A program made the translations under genes and the position numbers. Under the pieces are notes generated by a model that did not search any database, was not told the DNA's origin, and was given only the letters and a program-made list of their open reading frames with translations. From positions 124,001-188,000 of the forward strand of contig ONCK01000001.1 in the NCBI GenBank assembly GCA_900316315.1: a DNA stretch of 64,000 nt, in the 5' to 3' direction. Below, in pieces: positions 27,057 through 37,861 of this stretch (the stretch's first letter is position 1; each line of letters opens with the position of its first letter). The DNA comes from an uncultured Prevotellaceae bacterium (GTDB lineage: Bacteria > Bacteroidota > Bacteroidia > Bacteroidales > Bacteroidaceae).

Positions 27057-28412
27057 TCATCTCTTTTGTGCACAGAGATCGCAGCCCTCACAGGACTTGA
27101 GTTTGTAACGGAAGCGTCTCTCGGCCATCTGGGTCAGACGCTCGCGCAGCGGCTCGAGGGTGATATGGCGTATTGCCTCGTCCAGAAAGGCTTGCTGCAG
27201 GAGCAGGTTGGCCTCGTCCTCGGGTATACCGCGCTGGGCCATATACAGGAGAGCCTGATTGTCGAGGCGGCCGACAGTAGAGCCGTGGTTGCACTTCACA
27301 TCGTCGGCGTATATCTCCAGCATCGGCTGCGTATACATGCGTGCCTGAGGCGACACGCAGAGGTTGGCATTGGTCTCCTGCGAGTCGGTACGCTGTGCAT
27401 CCTTTCTCACAAGTACTTTACCCGCAAATGCGCCGACGCTCTGTCCGTCCAGCACATACTTGTAGAGCACATCGCTCTTGCACTTGCCGCGACGGTGATC
27501 TATGAGCAAATTGGTGTCGGTATGTTGTGTGCCGTCGCCTATCACTCCGCCGTAGACCTTGGCCTCGGCGCCTTCGCCCTCAAAGGCTTGGCGCAACATC
27601 CGACGCGTAACGCCGCCGTGCAGGGTAAAGTAGCCTACGTCGATACGGCTGCCAGCCTGCTGGGCAATATAAGTATTGTCTATCAGTGTATTGCCTGAGT
27701 GGGTCTCCTCTATCTCGCAGAGACTGAGGCTTGCACCCTTTCCGACGAATACCTCTCCGACCTGAGTCGTCAAGTATCGACTGCGGTCCAAATTGTGATC
27801 ACAGAAGAGCAACGTGGCGATTGCGCCATCTCCGATGATGACCATCACACGGCGGTTGGTCATGAGATCTATGTCGCTCTTGCCCAGATTGACTACCTGT
27901 ATAGCATTGTCGAGCTTAACCCCTGGAGCGACACGGATGACGACTCCGTCTTGCGCAAGCAAGGTATTGAGCGCTGTGAGGCTATCTTGTTCTGTCTGAG
28001 CCAAACGGCCGTAGTGTTCGGCCAGTTGTTCCGGATAACGGGCGGCGAAGTCGGTCATACTGCCCACATATACACCATCAGGCAAGACGGGCTGATCCTT
28101 ACGAGCAGGACAGAGACGGTCGCCCATCATATAGTAAAGCGAGGTACCCAGCCCCGGCACACTGCACTTGTAGGCCTGGTAGGGATCGGCTCCTATAGCG
28201 AGACGACGGAGGTTGACTCCGTAGTCAGGAGCCAGTACCTGCTCGATGTCAGTATACTTGTATTCCTCCACCTTACGGCTTGGCAGGCCATGTTGCTCAA
28301 GCCGTTGCAACGCCAGGGGGCGCATGCGATTCATCGGCTCGCAGCTGCCTGCATCTATCAGCGCCTTGTTGTCGCTGTAGAGCTCTATGTATTGTCGTAA
28401 ACTGCTTTCCAC
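27057..28412 (-). CDS. sufD: Fe-S assembly protein SufD, with an unusual C-terminal cysteine motif
   Basis: Scaffold subunit that forms SufBC2D, on which Fe-S clusters are built. Its 451 residues have the SufB/SufD C-terminal beta-helix fold with NANLCVSPQARMYTQPMLEIYADDVKCNHGSTVGRLD and ALLYMAQRGIPEDEANLLLQQAF. It ends in ...SCEGCDLCAQKR, three cysteines in a CxxCxxC spacing in the last dozen residues. This short motif is outside the known SufD fold and could ligate metal or a cluster; whether relatives share it was not checked. It lies 30 bases after sufC and 21 before sufS. Confidence 0.94.
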   Translation of the reverse strand: MESSLRQYIELYSDNKALIDAGSCEPMNRMRPLALQRLEQHGLPSRKVEEYKYTDIEQVLAPDYGVNLRRLAIGADPYQAYKCSVPGLGTSLYYMMGDRLCPARKDQPVLPDGVYVGSMTDFAARYPEQLAEHYGRLAQTEQDSLTALNTLLAQDGVVIRVAPGVKLDNAIQVVNLGKSDIDLMTNRRVMVIIGDGAIATLLFCDHNLDRSRYLTTQVGEVFVGKGASLSLCEIEETHSGNTLIDNTYIAQQAGSRIDVGYFTLHGGVTRRMLRQAFEGEGAEAKVYGGVIGDGTQHTDTNLLIDHRRGKCKSDVLYKYVLDGQSVGAFAGKVLVRKDAQRTDSQETNANLCVSPQARMYTQPMLEIYADDVKCNHGSTVGRLDNQALLYMAQRGIPEDEANLLLQQAFLDEAIRHITLEPLRERLTQMAERRFRYKLKSCEGCDLCAQKR

Positions 28413-28442
28413 TGTATCGTATAAGTGAGCATTGATCTATTG

Positions 28443-29213
28443 TCAGGCCTTTGCCTCGGCACCAGACCCGGTCTCGGTCCTGATCCAGTCAAATCCGTCA
28501 CGCTCTATGCGGTCGCCGAGCTCTGGACCACCCGACTTGACGATACGGCCCTCCATCATGACGTGTACCTGCGTGGGAGCCATGTAGTCGAGCATACGCT
28601 GATAGTGCGTGATAATCAGCGCACTCATATCTGGGGTACGGAGCTTATGAAATCCGTCGGCAACGATGCGCAGCGCATCGACATCCAGACCAGAGTCAGT
28701 CTCGTCAAGTATGGCGAGCTTGGGCTCCAGCATGGCCATTTGGAAAATTTCGTTGCGTTTCTTCTCACCGCCACTAAATCCCTCATTGACACTGCGCCGC
28801 GTAAGTGCGGCATCGATGCCGACAAGCTTGCGCTTATCACGCATCAGCTTGAGAAAATCGGCTGCGGAGAGCGGTTCGAGCCCCTGATACTTGCGCTTGG
28901 CATCAATAGCTGCCTTCAAGAAGTTGACCATACTGACTCCAGGAATCTCAACCGGCTGCTGGAAAGACATGAAGATGCCCTCGTGGCTACGATCCTCGGT
29001 CTTCATAGCGAGCAGGTCCTTACCGTTAAAGGTAATTGTGCCTTCGGTGACCGTATACTGCGGATTGCCTACGATGACATTGCTTAGCGTGCTCTTGCCG
29101 GAGCCGTTAGGGCCCAGCAGGGCGTGTACCTCGCCATCGCCAATCGTGAGATCGATGCCCTTAAGTATCTCTTTGCCTTCTACAGAGGCATGTAAATTTC
29201 TGATTTCCAGCAT
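28443..29213 (-). CDS. sufC: Fe-S assembly ATPase SufC
   Basis: ABC-type ATPase of the SufBC2D complex. 256 residues with Walker A GPNGSGKST at 34-42, a Q-loop FMSFQQPVEIPG, the signature NEGFSGGEKKR, Walker B LAILDETDSGLD and the H-loop ALIITHYQRML. The short insertion and signature are characteristic of SufC rather than of import ATPases. It has its own promoter at 29265-29295. In related genomes sufC directly follows sufB; here the CNNM gene and a solo repeat core lie between. Confidence 0.97.
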   Translation of the reverse strand: MLEIRNLHASVEGKEILKGIDLTIGDGEVHALLGPNGSGKSTLSNVIVGNPQYTVTEGTITFNGKDLLAMKTEDRSHEGIFMSFQQPVEIPGVSMVNFLKAAIDAKRKYQGLEPLSAADFLKLMRDKRKLVGIDAALTRRSVNEGFSGGEKKRNEIFQMAMLEPKLAILDETDSGLDVDALRIVADGFHKLRTPDMSALIITHYQRMLDYMAPTQVHVMMEGRIVKSGGPELGDRIERDGFDWIRTETGSGAEAKA

Positions 29214-29264
29214 TTCGTTGTCAGTTAGTCTCGTCCGGCTGCGCCGGAGCTAGTTTAAGTCATG

Positions 29265-29295
29265 CAAAGTTACGCTTTTTTATCCTATTGGCCAA
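29265..29295 (-). promoter_or_regulatory. Promoter of sufC
   Basis: On the minus strand: TTG (29293-29295), 20-bp spacer, TAACTTTG (29265-29272), about 52 bases before the sufC ATG. It allows sufCDS to be expressed separately from sufB. Confidence 0.65.
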
Positions 29296-29392
29296 GTCCT
29301 TAACTGGCTATCCCTGGCTCTCTCCTCCGCCTTTTTTTCTTTCTCTGATACCCCGCCGCCACACGTACGTGACAAGGCCTGAGCTGAGAGAA

Positions 29393-29452
29393 ACAAGGTC
29401 CGATGTAGTTTTAAACTAGGTCGGATGTAATTTAAACTAGGTCCGACCTTGT
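29393..29452 (-). repeat. Solo core of the 289-bp repeat (copy D)
   Basis: Only the palindromic core is present: ACAAGGTCCGATG, then TAGTTTTAAACTA, GGTCGGATG, TAATTTAAACTA, GGTCCGACCTTGT. The outer ACAAGGTC/GACCTTGT ends are inverted, so the whole ~60 bases can fold back. Arms and AT-rich ends of the full element are absent. It lies in the gap between the CNNM gene and sufC. Confidence 0.75.
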
Positions 29453-29555
29453 ATTTCATATACATCGGGTTCACCTAAAATACGTGTGAATTCCATGTAC
29501 AGCGACCGACTCCGAGCAAGTCTGTCTCCGGGCTGTGTGCTTCCTTCCAGAGCCC

Positions 29556-30854
29556 TTATTTGTCTGGCTGAGTCTTGGCAGCCTCTGGCTGACGGCGAGT
29601 GACGAGTAACTTGTCAATGCGGTTTCCGTCCATCTCAACTACGCGCAGGTCAAAGTGCTGCCAGTGCGTCGTGTCGCCGACCTTGGGAATACGGTCGAGG
29701 AGGCGGAGCACCAGACCCGCTATCGTATTGAAATCGGGCTCGAGGTCTGTTGATTCGTCAAAATAGTCGAGGAAGTCAAGGAAGCTACATTGGCCGCTGA
29801 CTACCCAGCTGTTGCCGTCTTTGCGCTCTATGATGTCTGGGTCCTCCGTCTGGTCCTGTATATTGCCGACCAAACCCTCAAAGATATCGCGGAAGGTCAA
29901 AATACCCGTGATGGCACCGAGCTCATCACAGATGATGGCAATATGGTAATGAACTTTCTTGAGATGCTCAAGCGCCTTGTAGACAGAGATGGTCTCAGGG
30001 AGATAGATGGGCTTCTGCAGGTTGGTACGCAGAGAGAAATCGGGCTTGTAGAGGCGCATCACGAGGTCCTTGAGCGAGATGAAGCCAATGACATGCTCCA
30101 TGTCTCCGTCGACGACGGGATAGTTGGCGAATGGGGTATCACGGATGACATCTTCCACAGCCGGCGCCTGCATGCCAGCGTCGAGGGTGACAATGTCCGT
30201 GCGGTATGTCATCAGTGTGCTAACGGGCAGATTGCCTAGAGCAAGGGTACGCTCCATGATGTCCTGCTCGACCTCCTGTACCTCGCCGCTCTCCGTACCC
30301 TCCTGGATGACGCTCTTGATTTCGTCTTCGGTGACAACGTTGGCCTCCTTCTTGAGATGAAAGAGACGGACGAGCAGTTGCGTATTCTGGGTCAGCAGCC
30401 AAACGAATGGCTTGGTGATCCGGGCAAAGAAGATCATAGGAGGAGCACACAGGCGGGCTGCCGCATCGGCCATATCGATACCGATACGCTTGGGAAAGAG
30501 TTCACCGAGCTCGCACTGCAGATAGGTGGCCAAGATGAGAATGGCCGTCGGTGCGACAAAGGCAGCTGCCTGTTGTGAGAGCCCCAACGAGATGAGCCAA
30601 CCGGAAAAGTCATCGCTCAGGGAGGCTCCCGAGTAGATACCAGTCAGGATGGAGACAATGGTGATGCCGATCTGCGCTGTCGAGAGGAAGAGGTCTGGAT
30701 TTGACTGCAAGTCGAGTGCCATCTGGGCCGCGCGGCTGCCGTGCTTAGCCTCTGAGGCAAGACGCGTCTTGCGGGCAGAGATGAGCGCCACCTCAGACAG
30801 AGAGAAGAAGGCGTTGAACAGTATAAGGATAAAGATAATCAGTACGTGAAGCAT
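29556..30854 (-). CDS. CNNM/CorC-family membrane protein (DUF21-CBS-CorC)
   Basis: A 432-residue inner-membrane protein with the order DUF21 transmembrane domain (about 1-185, LIIFILILFNAFFSLSEVAL and three more helices), a CBS pair (about 200-320, METHyl-like VSTLMTYRTDIVTLDAG and FRDIFEGLVG), and a C-terminal CorC_HlyC domain (about 335-420, VSGQCSFLDFLDYF). The family includes putative Mg2+/Co2+ exporters and is often called hemolysin-related; haemolysis is not implied. It lies between sufB and sufC, in the same direction, 104 bases after the sufB stop. It is not a Suf component and its presence there is unusual. Confidence 0.9.
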   Translation of the reverse strand: MLHVLIIFILILFNAFFSLSEVALISARKTRLASEAKHGSRAAQMALDLQSNPDLFLSTAQIGITIVSILTGIYSGASLSDDFSGWLISLGLSQQAAAFVAPTAILILATYLQCELGELFPKRIGIDMADAAARLCAPPMIFFARITKPFVWLLTQNTQLLVRLFHLKKEANVVTEDEIKSVIQEGTESGEVQEVEQDIMERTLALGNLPVSTLMTYRTDIVTLDAGMQAPAVEDVIRDTPFANYPVVDGDMEHVIGFISLKDLVMRLYKPDFSLRTNLQKPIYLPETISVYKALEHLKKVHYHIAIICDELGAITGILTFRDIFEGLVGNIQDQTEDPDIIERKDGNSWVVSGQCSFLDFLDYFDESTDLEPDFNTIAGLVLRLLDRIPKVGDTTHWQHFDLRVVEMDGNRIDKLLVTRRQPEAAKTQPDK

Positions 30855-30958
30855 GGAAAGAACTTGTATGTATACTGCGCTGCAGACAATAGCACATCCG
30901 CTCTAGTCTACCAGCAAATCTGACCTTGCGATGGCGGCAGAGCAGAAGAAGCGTCACA

Positions 30959-32404
30959 CTACCCTACAGATCCCTCCAGCGAGACAGAGAGGAGTTTGCG
31001 GGCCTCGACGGCGAACTCCATAGGTAGCTTGTCGAGCACTCCGCGTGCATATCCGCCCACGATGAGTGCCACTGCGTCCTCCTGAGGTATGCCACGCTGA
31101 TTGCAGTAGAGGAGTTGGTCCTCCGAAATCTTGGATGTAGTGGCTTCATGCTCCACGACCGCATGATCATTGTGCACATCTATATAAGGGAAGGTGTGGG
31201 CTCCGCACTTGTCGCCGAGAAGCAAAGAGTCGCAGCTGCTGTAGTTGCGCCCGCCAATGGCCTTGGGACCCATCTTGACGAGACCGCGGTAGGAATTTTG
31301 GCTATGTCCTGCCGAGATACCCTTACTGACGATTGTGCTACGCGTATTGCGGCCGAGATGGATCATTTTGGTACCGGTGTCGGCCTCTTGGTAGTGATTG
31401 GTGACAGCGACTGAGTAAAACTCGGCCTGACTGCGGTCACCGCGGAGCACGCAGCTGGGGTACTTCCACGTGATGGCAGACCCCGTCTCCACTTGCGTCC
31501 ACGACAACTTGCTGTCTGCGCCAGCGAGGAGACCTCGCTTGGTCACGAGATTGTAGACGCCGCCCTTGCCATTCTCATCTCCAGGGTACCAGTTCTGCAC
31601 CGTGGAGTATTTGACCTCGGCCCCTTCGTTGACCACGATTTCCACAATGGCAGCATGCAGTTGATTTTCATCGCGCATAGGAGCTGTGCAGCCTTCGAGG
31701 TAAGATACGTAGCCCCGGTCGTCGCATACAATCAGTGTGCGCTCAAACTGACCGGTATTCATAGCATTGATGCGGAAGTAGGTTGAGAGCTCCATCGGAC
31801 AGCGTACGCCCTTGGGAATATAAACAAAGCTTCCGTCGCTGAAGACAGCGCTGTTGAGGGCAGCAAAAAAGTTGTCGCGCGGCGGCACGACGGACCCCAA
31901 ATACTGGCGTACGAGATCTGGGTGTTCCCGCACGGCTTCGGAGATCGAGCAGAAGATAATCCCGAGCTCTGACAGCTTTTCCCGAAATGTCGTTTTGATG
32001 GATACGGAGTCCATGACGGCGTCTACAGCGACACCACTCAGGACTGCGCGCTCCTTGAGGGGAATGCCCAGCTTGTCAAAGGTCTTCTCAAGCTCCGGAT
32101 CCACTTCCTTGCGGCCCTTATCGGTTTTGCCGCGCGGGTCGGCGTAGTATGAGATCGCTTGATAGTCGATAGGCGGCACATGAACGTGACCCCATGAGGG
32201 CTGCTTCAGCGTCTGCCAGTACCTGAAAGCGTCCAGACGGAAGTCGAGCAGCCACTGAGGCTCTCCCTTCTTGGCTGAGATGAGCCGGATGACGTCCTCA
32301 TTGAGTCCTTTGGGGATAACTTCGGTCTCGACGTCGGTTGAAAATCCATAAGCGTATTTCTGTTGCGCTATCTTTCTGACTATATCGTTGCTGCTTTCTG
32401 GCAT
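30959..32404 (-). CDS. sufB: Fe-S assembly protein SufB
   Basis: Core scaffold of the SufBC2D complex that takes sulfur and assembles [4Fe-4S] clusters. Its 481 residues match the family. Blocks include [19 protein letters not shown] near the N-terminus, [25 protein letters not shown] sequence ([11 protein letters not shown]), [41 protein letters not shown] with cysteines and the conserved His, and [26 protein letters not shown]. It starts 2 bases after the cvpA stop, so it is transcribed from the rimP operon. In relatives sufC would follow directly. Confidence 0.96.
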   Translation of the reverse strand: MPESSNDIVRKIAQQKYAYGFSTDVETEVIPKGLNEDVIRLISAKKGEPQWLLDFRLDAFRYWQTLKQPSWGHVHVPPIDYQAISYYADPRGKTDKGRKEVDPELEKTFDKLGIPLKERAVLSGVAVDAVMDSVSIKTTFREKLSELGIIFCSISEAVREHPDLVRQYLGSVVPPRDNFFAALNSAVFSDGSFVYIPKGVRCPMELSTYFRINAMNTGQFERTLIVCDDRGYVSYLEGCTAPMRDENQLHAAIVEIVVNEGAEVKYSTVQNWYPGDENGKGGVYNLVTKRGLLAGADSKLSWTQVETGSAITWKYPSCVLRGDRSQAEFYSVAVTNHYQEADTGTKMIHLGRNTRSTIVSKGISAGHSQNSYRGLVKMGPKAIGGRNYSSCDSLLLGDKCGAHTFPYIDVHNDHAVVEHEATTSKISEDQLLYCNQRGIPQEDAVALIVGGYARGVLDKLPMEFAVEARKLLSVSLEGSVG

Positions 32405-32406
32405 GA

Positions 32407-32967
32407 TTATTTCTTATCGTGATGTATTTCAATCCAGGTCGTGTCACTTTGCACGCTGTCGCCTTGTTGGGCGTCATCGGCGGGACGCGCCTGATTGTCA
32501 TGGTGAAAGACTTGGTCTCCGGCAAGAGCTACGGTATTGTAGAGCAGGGAGGCGTCCTTCTTCTCCTGACTCAGTATATGCAGGGCGTCCATGGCACCAA
32601 AGACAAAGCTGAGCAGGATATAAAACTTGAGAGCACCAACCAGTAGTCCGAGCATCGAATTGGGGAAGCCGAGGCGCAGCCCCTTGAGCGTCTTGGTCAG
32701 TACCGTCGCCACAAGACCCAGCACTATCGGCACGACGACCCATAGGATAATAAAGGCCAGTACCCTGCCAAAAACACGACCTACACTCACATTGCCGCTC
32801 AGATGGGGCGCGAGCCACTCGCCAAACACGCCGTAAAGCTCATAGGCGATAAAGAGGCCCACAAAAAATCCCAACATGGAGACGACTTCTTTGAGCAAGC
32901 CGTTTTTCCATCCACGGTAGGCTCCCCATACGAGTGTCAGGATGATAATAAAATCTATTTCGGTCAT
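32407..32967 (-). CDS. CvpA family membrane protein
   Basis: A 186-residue inner-membrane protein of the CvpA (colicin V production) family, with four predicted helices (for example [60 protein letters not shown] and [21 protein letters not shown]) and a polar C-terminal tail. The biochemical role is not settled. The gene lies between infB (58 bases) and sufB (2 bases), an arrangement I know from other Bacteroidales. Confidence 0.87.
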   Translation of the reverse strand: MTEIDFIIILTLVWGAYRGWKNGLLKEVVSMLGFFVGLFIAYELYGVFGEWLAPHLSGNVSVGRVFGRVLAFIILWVVVPIVLGLVATVLTKTLKGLRLGFPNSMLGLLVGALKFYILLSFVFGAMDALHILSQEKKDASLLYNTVALAGDQVFHHDNQARPADDAQQGDSVQSDTTWIEIHHDKK

Positions 32968-33025
32968 ATCAGTGACAATCTCTATCCTATATGATTATGG
33001 TATAGCGTAGATCCCGCAGCCTCTG

Positions 33026-36000
33026 CTACAGTGTCTGCTTAACCTCGACCTCACGGAAGGTCTCGATAATGTCGCCCTCGGCGATATCATTGCAGTTGGT
33101 GAGGCTGATACCGCACTCAAAGTTGACGCCAACTTCCTTAACATCGTCCTTAAAGCGCTTCAAGGCATTGATCTCACCGGTAAACTTGACGATTCCATCG
33201 CGGATAAGACGGGCCTTATCGGTCCTGTGTACCTTACCATCGGTCACAAAGGCACCGGCCACAGTTCCAACCTTACTGATATGGTATACCTGGCGGACTT
33301 CAAGCGTCGCAGTGACTTCCTCCTTGAGAACAGGCTTAAGCATGCCCTCCATAGCATCCTTGACGTCGTGGATAGCGTCATAGATGACGGAGTATATACG
33401 GATATCGACGCCTTCCTGATCAGCCACGCGCCGTGCGTCTGCACTCGGTCTCACCTGGAAACCGATGATGATGGCTTGCGAAGCAGCGGCCAAGGTAACA
33501 TCTGTCTCGTTGATCTGACCTACACCCTTGTGAATGACGTTGACAGCAATCTTCTCCGTAGATAGTTTGATGAATGAGTCACTCAGAGCCTCGACAGAAC
33601 CATCTGTATCGCCCTTGACGATGAGGTTGAGTTCCTGGAAGCCTCCCAAAGCAATACGTCTGCCCAGCTCGTCGAGCGTAGGCAGCTTATGAGTACGCAG
33701 TCCCTGCTCGCGCTGGAGCTGGAGGCGCTTGTTAGCGATTTCCTTCACTTCCTGCTCGGTGTCCATCACGTGGAAAGTGTCGCCGGCCTGAGGTGCACCG
33801 TTGAGACCGAGGATGATAGTGGCGTGGGCAGGACCCACATCATTGGTGTGCTTGCCTCGTTCATCGCCGAGGTCCTTGACGCGGCCGTAGCAGGTACCTG
33901 CGATGACATTGTCACCGATATGCAGGGTGCCGTTGCTTACGATTACAGTTGCCACGTAGCCTCGTCCCTTGTCGAGGGAGGACTCGATGACCGTACCCGT
34001 GGCCTTGCGGTTAGGATTGGCCTTCAGCTCGAGCATATCGGCTTCGAGCAGCACCTTGTCGAGGAGTTCCTTGACGCCAATGCCCTTTTTGGCCGAGATG
34101 TCCTGGCTTTGGTATTTGCCGCCCCAGTCTTCAACCAGCAGGTTCATGGCTGCGAGCTCCTCCTTGATTTTCTCAGGATTGGCTCCCGGCTTATCTATCT
34201 TGTTGATGGCAAATACCATCGGCACTCCTGCGGCCTGAGCATGACTGATAGCCTCCTTGGTCTGCGGCATTACGCCGTCGTCGGCTGCAATGATGATGAT
34301 AGCGATATCAGTAACCTGAGCTCCACGGGCACGCATGGCGGTAAATGCCTCGTGACCAGGAGTATCGAGGAATGTGATGTGACGTCCGTTGGCCAAGGTC
34401 ACGTTGTAAGCGCCGATGTGCTGGGTGATACCGCCCGCCTCGCCTGCTATGACGTGAGTCTTACGGATATAGTCGAGCAAGGAAGTCTTACCGTGGTCTA
34501 CATGTCCCATCACGGTCACAATAGGATCGCGCGGCTGGAGATCTTCCTCGTTGTCCTCTTCTTCATGTACTGCTTCGGAGACAGATGCACTGACGTACTC
34601 CGTCTTAAAGCCAAACTCGTCGGCGACAAGGTTGATGGTCTCTGCATCAAGACGCTGGTTGATACTCACCATCATGCCTATGCTCATACAAGTTGAGATA
34701 ACTTCGGTCACAGGGACGTCCATCATCGTGGCAAGCTCGTTGGCTGTAACAAACTCCGTGAGCTTGAGCGTGCGGCTCTCGCCGGCTTCGGCGTTGGCCT
34801 GCTGCTCCATATTAGCGCGAACGAGGTCTCGCTTCTCACGGCGGTGCTTTACGCCAGAGCCAAAGGCCTTCTGCTTATTGGTGAGGCGTGCCAGTGTCTT
34901 CTTTACTTCCTTAGCTACGTCCTCATCGCTGACCAACTGCTTCTGGGCCTGCTGCTTCTTGTTTTTCTTCTGTCTACGGTCTTGCAGTCTGCCATTGTTG
35001 CCTTGCTGTGGGCGCTGTCCACCGCCCGGCATGGGCTGCCAAGTCTGTTCGGTCACCTTGCGTGCTTCTGAGGCGATATCTACACGGTCTCCCTGTATAC
35101 GGTTGCGCTTCTTGCGAGCGGCATCCTGGTGCTGCTGTTTGTATTTCTCCTCACGCTCCTTGCGCTTCTCGTCTTTGGACTTCTTGTGAGGGCGTGTACT
35201 CTCGTTGATAGCAGAGAGGTCTATGGTGCCGAGCACCTTGGGACCGCTTATTGTTGCCTGCGGATGAAGCGTAAAGATCTCTGGCTCCGACGGTTTCTGT
35301 TCTGGCTCTGCTGCCGGCTTTTGAGCCTCCGGTTTAGCCTCGGCTTGTTTCTGCTTAGCAGATACGGCCTCCCTCTGAGGTGCCGGTTTCTCTGTCTTGG
35401 CAGGTGCAACTTCTTTCTGAGCAGCTGAATCTTCAGGCTTGGACGGTGCAGTAGCAGCCTGAGGAGCCTCAGGCTTTTTCTCAGTCTCTACAGGGACCGG
35501 TGTAGCTGCAGGAGTCTTCGCTTGCGCAGGAGATACTACCGGCTTTTCGACTGCCGGTTTAGCCTCAATCTTGGGCTCCGACGCGACTGTCGGCTGCTCG
35601 ACGTGAGTTTCCGGGACTGCCTTGGGAGTCTCTGGCTGCGCCGTCGGCTGGGCGGGCTGCTCGGCCTTGGGCTGTGCCACAGGGGCTTCCTCTGTCTGGG
35701 TGGCAGGGGCTGGCGTAGCAGGCTTGTCGAGGTCTACCTTGCCCAGTGTCTTAAACTTGGGCATGACATCCTCGGGGATAACCGTCTTGATCTCCTCTAC
35801 TTTGCGAGGAGCGGCTGGTGTCTTCTTCTCCTTCTCTTTCTCCTCCTGCCGATGGGAGATAAGTTTGTCGGCTTCGGAACGCAGAAGCTTATCCGTGCCA
35901 AACTTTTCCCTGACAACCTGATAGGCATCGTCAGAGATCTTGGCATTGAGGTCCGCCTCCACAGTAAAGCCCTTCTTGTCGAGATAGTCTACAACTGTCT

Positions 36001-36049
36001 GCAGACCTACGTTGAATTCCTTAAGTACTTTGTTCAGTCTTACTCCCAT
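33026..36049 (-). CDS. infB: Translation initiation factor IF-2
   Basis: GTPase that brings initiator tRNA to the 30S subunit and promotes subunit joining. 1007 residues. In order: an IF2_N domain ([20 protein letters not shown] onward), a long linker rich in Ala, Pro, Glu, Gln and Lys (about 70-330), a second IF2_N-like part, the G domain with GHVDHGKTS near 515, DTPGHEAF and NKIDKPG, and C-terminal domains. The ATG at 36049 is used because Met10 upstream of it (frame opening at 36076) lies inside the nusA end. It starts 4 bases after the nusA stop. The linker is long and low in complexity, as in other Bacteroidales. Confidence 0.96.
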   Translation of the reverse strand: MGVRLNKVLKEFNVGLQTVVDYLDKKGFTVEADLNAKISDDAYQVVREKFGTDKLLRSEADKLISHRQEEKEKEKKTPAAPRKVEEIKTVIPEDVMPKFKTLGKVDLDKPATPAPATQTEEAPVAQPKAEQPAQPTAQPETPKAVPETHVEQPTVASEPKIEAKPAVEKPVVSPAQAKTPAATPVPVETEKKPEAPQAATAPSKPEDSAAQKEVAPAKTEKPAPQREAVSAKQKQAEAKPEAQKPAAEPEQKPSEPEIFTLHPQATISGPKVLGTIDLSAINESTRPHKKSKDEKRKEREEKYKQQHQDAARKKRNRIQGDRVDIASEARKVTEQTWQPMPGGGQRPQQGNNGRLQDRRQKKNKKQQAQKQLVSDEDVAKEVKKTLARLTNKQKAFGSGVKHRREKRDLVRANMEQQANAEAGESRTLKLTEFVTANELATMMDVPVTEVISTCMSIGMMVSINQRLDAETINLVADEFGFKTEYVSASVSEAVHEEEDNEEDLQPRDPIVTVMGHVDHGKTSLLDYIRKTHVIAGEAGGITQHIGAYNVTLANGRHITFLDTPGHEAFTAMRARGAQVTDIAIIIIAADDGVMPQTKEAISHAQAAGVPMVFAINKIDKPGANPEKIKEELAAMNLLVEDWGGKYQSQDISAKKGIGVKELLDKVLLEADMLELKANPNRKATGTVIESSLDKGRGYVATVIVSNGTLHIGDNVIAGTCYGRVKDLGDERGKHTNDVGPAHATIILGLNGAPQAGDTFHVMDTEQEVKEIANKRLQLQREQGLRTHKLPTLDELGRRIALGGFQELNLIVKGDTDGSVEALSDSFIKLSTEKIAVNVIHKGVGQINETDVTLAAASQAIIIGFQVRPSADARRVADQEGVDIRIYSVIYDAIHDVKDAMEGMLKPVLKEEVTATLEVRQVYHISKVGTVAGAFVTDGKVHRTDKARLIRDGIVKFTGEINALKRFKDDVKEVGVNFECGISLTNCNDIAEGDIIETFREVEVKQTL

Positions 36050-36053
36050 ATAT

Positions 36054-37316
36054 TTATTCTTTCTCAAATTCTGCATTAAGCACCTTGACTACATTGTCAA
36101 CCGTACTTTCCTCCAAGTCGGTTTCCTTAAGCAGCCGGTCACGATCAGCAGCCAATACTTCGCGTGCAGTCTCATATCCTGCATGCTTGAAGGCGTCGAT
36201 TACCCACTGATCAATCTCGTCATTAAACTCGTCAAGGTAGATGTCGTCGGACTCACCGCCCTCCTCGGTCTCACGGAATACGTCTATGGTATATCCTGTC
36301 AGCATGCAGGCAAGCTTGATATTGACGCCACCACGACCGATAGCCAGAGAGACTTCCTTGGGCTTGAGGTAAACCTCTGCCTTATGGTTTTCCTCATCGA
36401 GAAATACGCTCGTGATCTGGGCAGGGCTGAGGGCGCGCTCGACATAGAGCTCCTTATTGGTCGTATAGTTGATGACATCGATATTCTCTCCGTGCAGCTC
36501 GTGTACAATGCCGTGGATACGGCGTCCGCGTACGCCCACGCAAGCTCCGACAGGGTCTATGCGGTCATCATAGCTCTCCACGGAAATCTTGGCCCGCTCG
36601 CCTGGGATACGGGCAATGTCGTGTACGGTGATCAATCCGTCGTTGATCTCTGGCACTTCTTCCTCGAGCAAACGGCGCAGGAAGTCGGGGCTCGTACGAC
36701 TGAGGTAAATCTTAGGATTGTTGTTGTCGTTGTCCACACGAAGCACAACAGCACGAATAACCTCTCCCTTGCGGAAGAAATCCCCTGGTATCTGCTCACT
36801 CTTGGGCAGAAGGAGTTCATTGTTGTCGTCATCTACGAGGAGCATTTCCGATTTCCATATCTGGTAGACCTCGCCTGATACGATCTGGCCGATCTTCTCC
36901 TTGTACTTATTGTAGAGATTGTCGTGCTCAAGCTCGAGTACTTTGCTTGCGAGCGTCTGTCGTAGTGTCAAAATGGCGCGACGGCCGAACTTAGAGAAGT
37001 CCAGATTTTCGCTGACCTCTTCCCCTACTTCGTAGTCGTCAGCTATCTGACGTGCTTCGGTAAGTGTCATCTCCTTATTGGGGTCCTGTACTTCGCCGTC
37101 GGGCACTACGGTACGTGTGCGGTGGATTTCGCAGTCGCCATTCTTGGGGTTGATAATCACATCAAAGTTTTCGTCGCTTCCAAATTGTTTTGCAAGCACA
37201 CTGCGAAAACTTTCCTCAATGACACCTACAAGAGTTGCTGCATCTATATTGCGGTCCTGTCGGAAATCCGCAAAACTTTGTGCCAAGTTGAGCACATTAA
37301 CTGGATTTTTAGGCAT
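36054..37316 (-). CDS. nusA: Transcription termination/antitermination factor NusA
   Basis: Binds RNA polymerase and modulates pausing and intrinsic termination. 420 residues: N-terminal RNAP-binding domain, S1 domain near 140-205 ([15 protein letters not shown]), and two KH domains ([22 protein letters not shown] and [21 protein letters not shown]). The acidic C-terminal repeats of E. coli NusA are absent, as usual in this phylum. It lies 57 bases after rimP and 4 before infB. Because NusA stimulates intrinsic termination, the hairpin in the rimP leader could feed back on this operon. Confidence 0.96.
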   Translation of the reverse strand: MPKNPVNVLNLAQSFADFRQDRNIDAATLVGVIEESFRSVLAKQFGSDENFDVIINPKNGDCEIHRTRTVVPDGEVQDPNKEMTLTEARQIADDYEVGEEVSENLDFSKFGRRAILTLRQTLASKVLELEHDNLYNKYKEKIGQIVSGEVYQIWKSEMLLVDDDNNELLLPKSEQIPGDFFRKGEVIRAVVLRVDNDNNNPKIYLSRTSPDFLRRLLEEEVPEINDGLITVHDIARIPGERAKISVESYDDRIDPVGACVGVRGRRIHGIVHELHGENIDVINYTTNKELYVERALSPAQITSVFLDEENHKAEVYLKPKEVSLAIGRGGVNIKLACMLTGYTIDVFRETEEGGESDDIYLDEFNDEIDQWVIDAFKHAGYETAREVLAADRDRLLKETDLEESTVDNVVKVLNAEFEKE

Positions 37317-37373
37317 GATATATTTATTTCTTTTTTGTTCTGATAGGATACAGCGCCGTACGGCTTGTGTCAG

Positions 37374-37841
37374 CTACTTGAAATTGATTGCGTAGCTCAC
37401 GCTCTTGAGCTCATCCATGGGATACTGCTCTTCGACCTCGACGATTTTGGCCCGTTTGGCACCTTCTGGCTTGACTCTGCGCTTGACCTGCAGCGTCACG
37501 CCCTGTTCATCGGCGGCCTTGAGCACGCCTTTAAACTTTTTGCGGTCCTTGAGTACGACGTCCACCTCGTCCCCGATGTGGTTGACGTACTGCTGCATGA
37601 CCTTAAAGGGTTGTCCGATACCTGCACTGCCGACTTCGAGCTCGTAGTCCTCCTCATCGCGGTCGAGGTGCTCCTCTATGTACTTGCTGAGCGCTACGCA
37701 GTCGTCTATCCAGACACCTTCCTTGTCGTCTATCTCGACCACTATGCGGTCGTCCTGATCTACTGTCAAGTCAGTGAGGAAGTAGCGCTTGTCAGCCAGC
37801 CACTCATCGACAATCTCTTTGACTTTGTCTTTGTCTATCAT
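37374..37841 (-). CDS. rimP: Ribosome maturation factor RimP
   Basis: Assists late maturation of the 30S subunit. 155 residues, with the two RimP domains: the N-terminal alpha/beta part (VKEIVDEWLADKRYFLTDLTVDQ, LEVGSAGIGQPF corresponding to the family's ExSSPGxxRPL region) and a C-terminal SH3-like barrel (VDVVLKDRKKFKGVLKAADEQGV). It is the first gene of the rimP-nusA-infB-cvpA-sufB operon, about 60 bases downstream of the promoter at 37908-37938, with a terminator-like hairpin in between. Confidence 0.93.
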   Translation of the reverse strand: MIDKDKVKEIVDEWLADKRYFLTDLTVDQDDRIVVEIDDKEGVWIDDCVALSKYIEEHLDRDEEDYELEVGSAGIGQPFKVMQQYVNHIGDEVDVVLKDRKKFKGVLKAADEQGVTLQVKRRVKPEGAKRAKIVEVEEQYPMDELKSVSYAINFK

Positions 37842-37861
37842 GATGTATCTTGCAAAGGGTT

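Larger units (their letters stand above)
29214..29555. other. sufC upstream interval with promoter and solo repeat core
   Basis: About 340 bases. It contains the sufC promoter (29265-29295) and a stand-alone copy of the repeat core (29393-29452). No gene was recognised. Confidence 0.7.
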
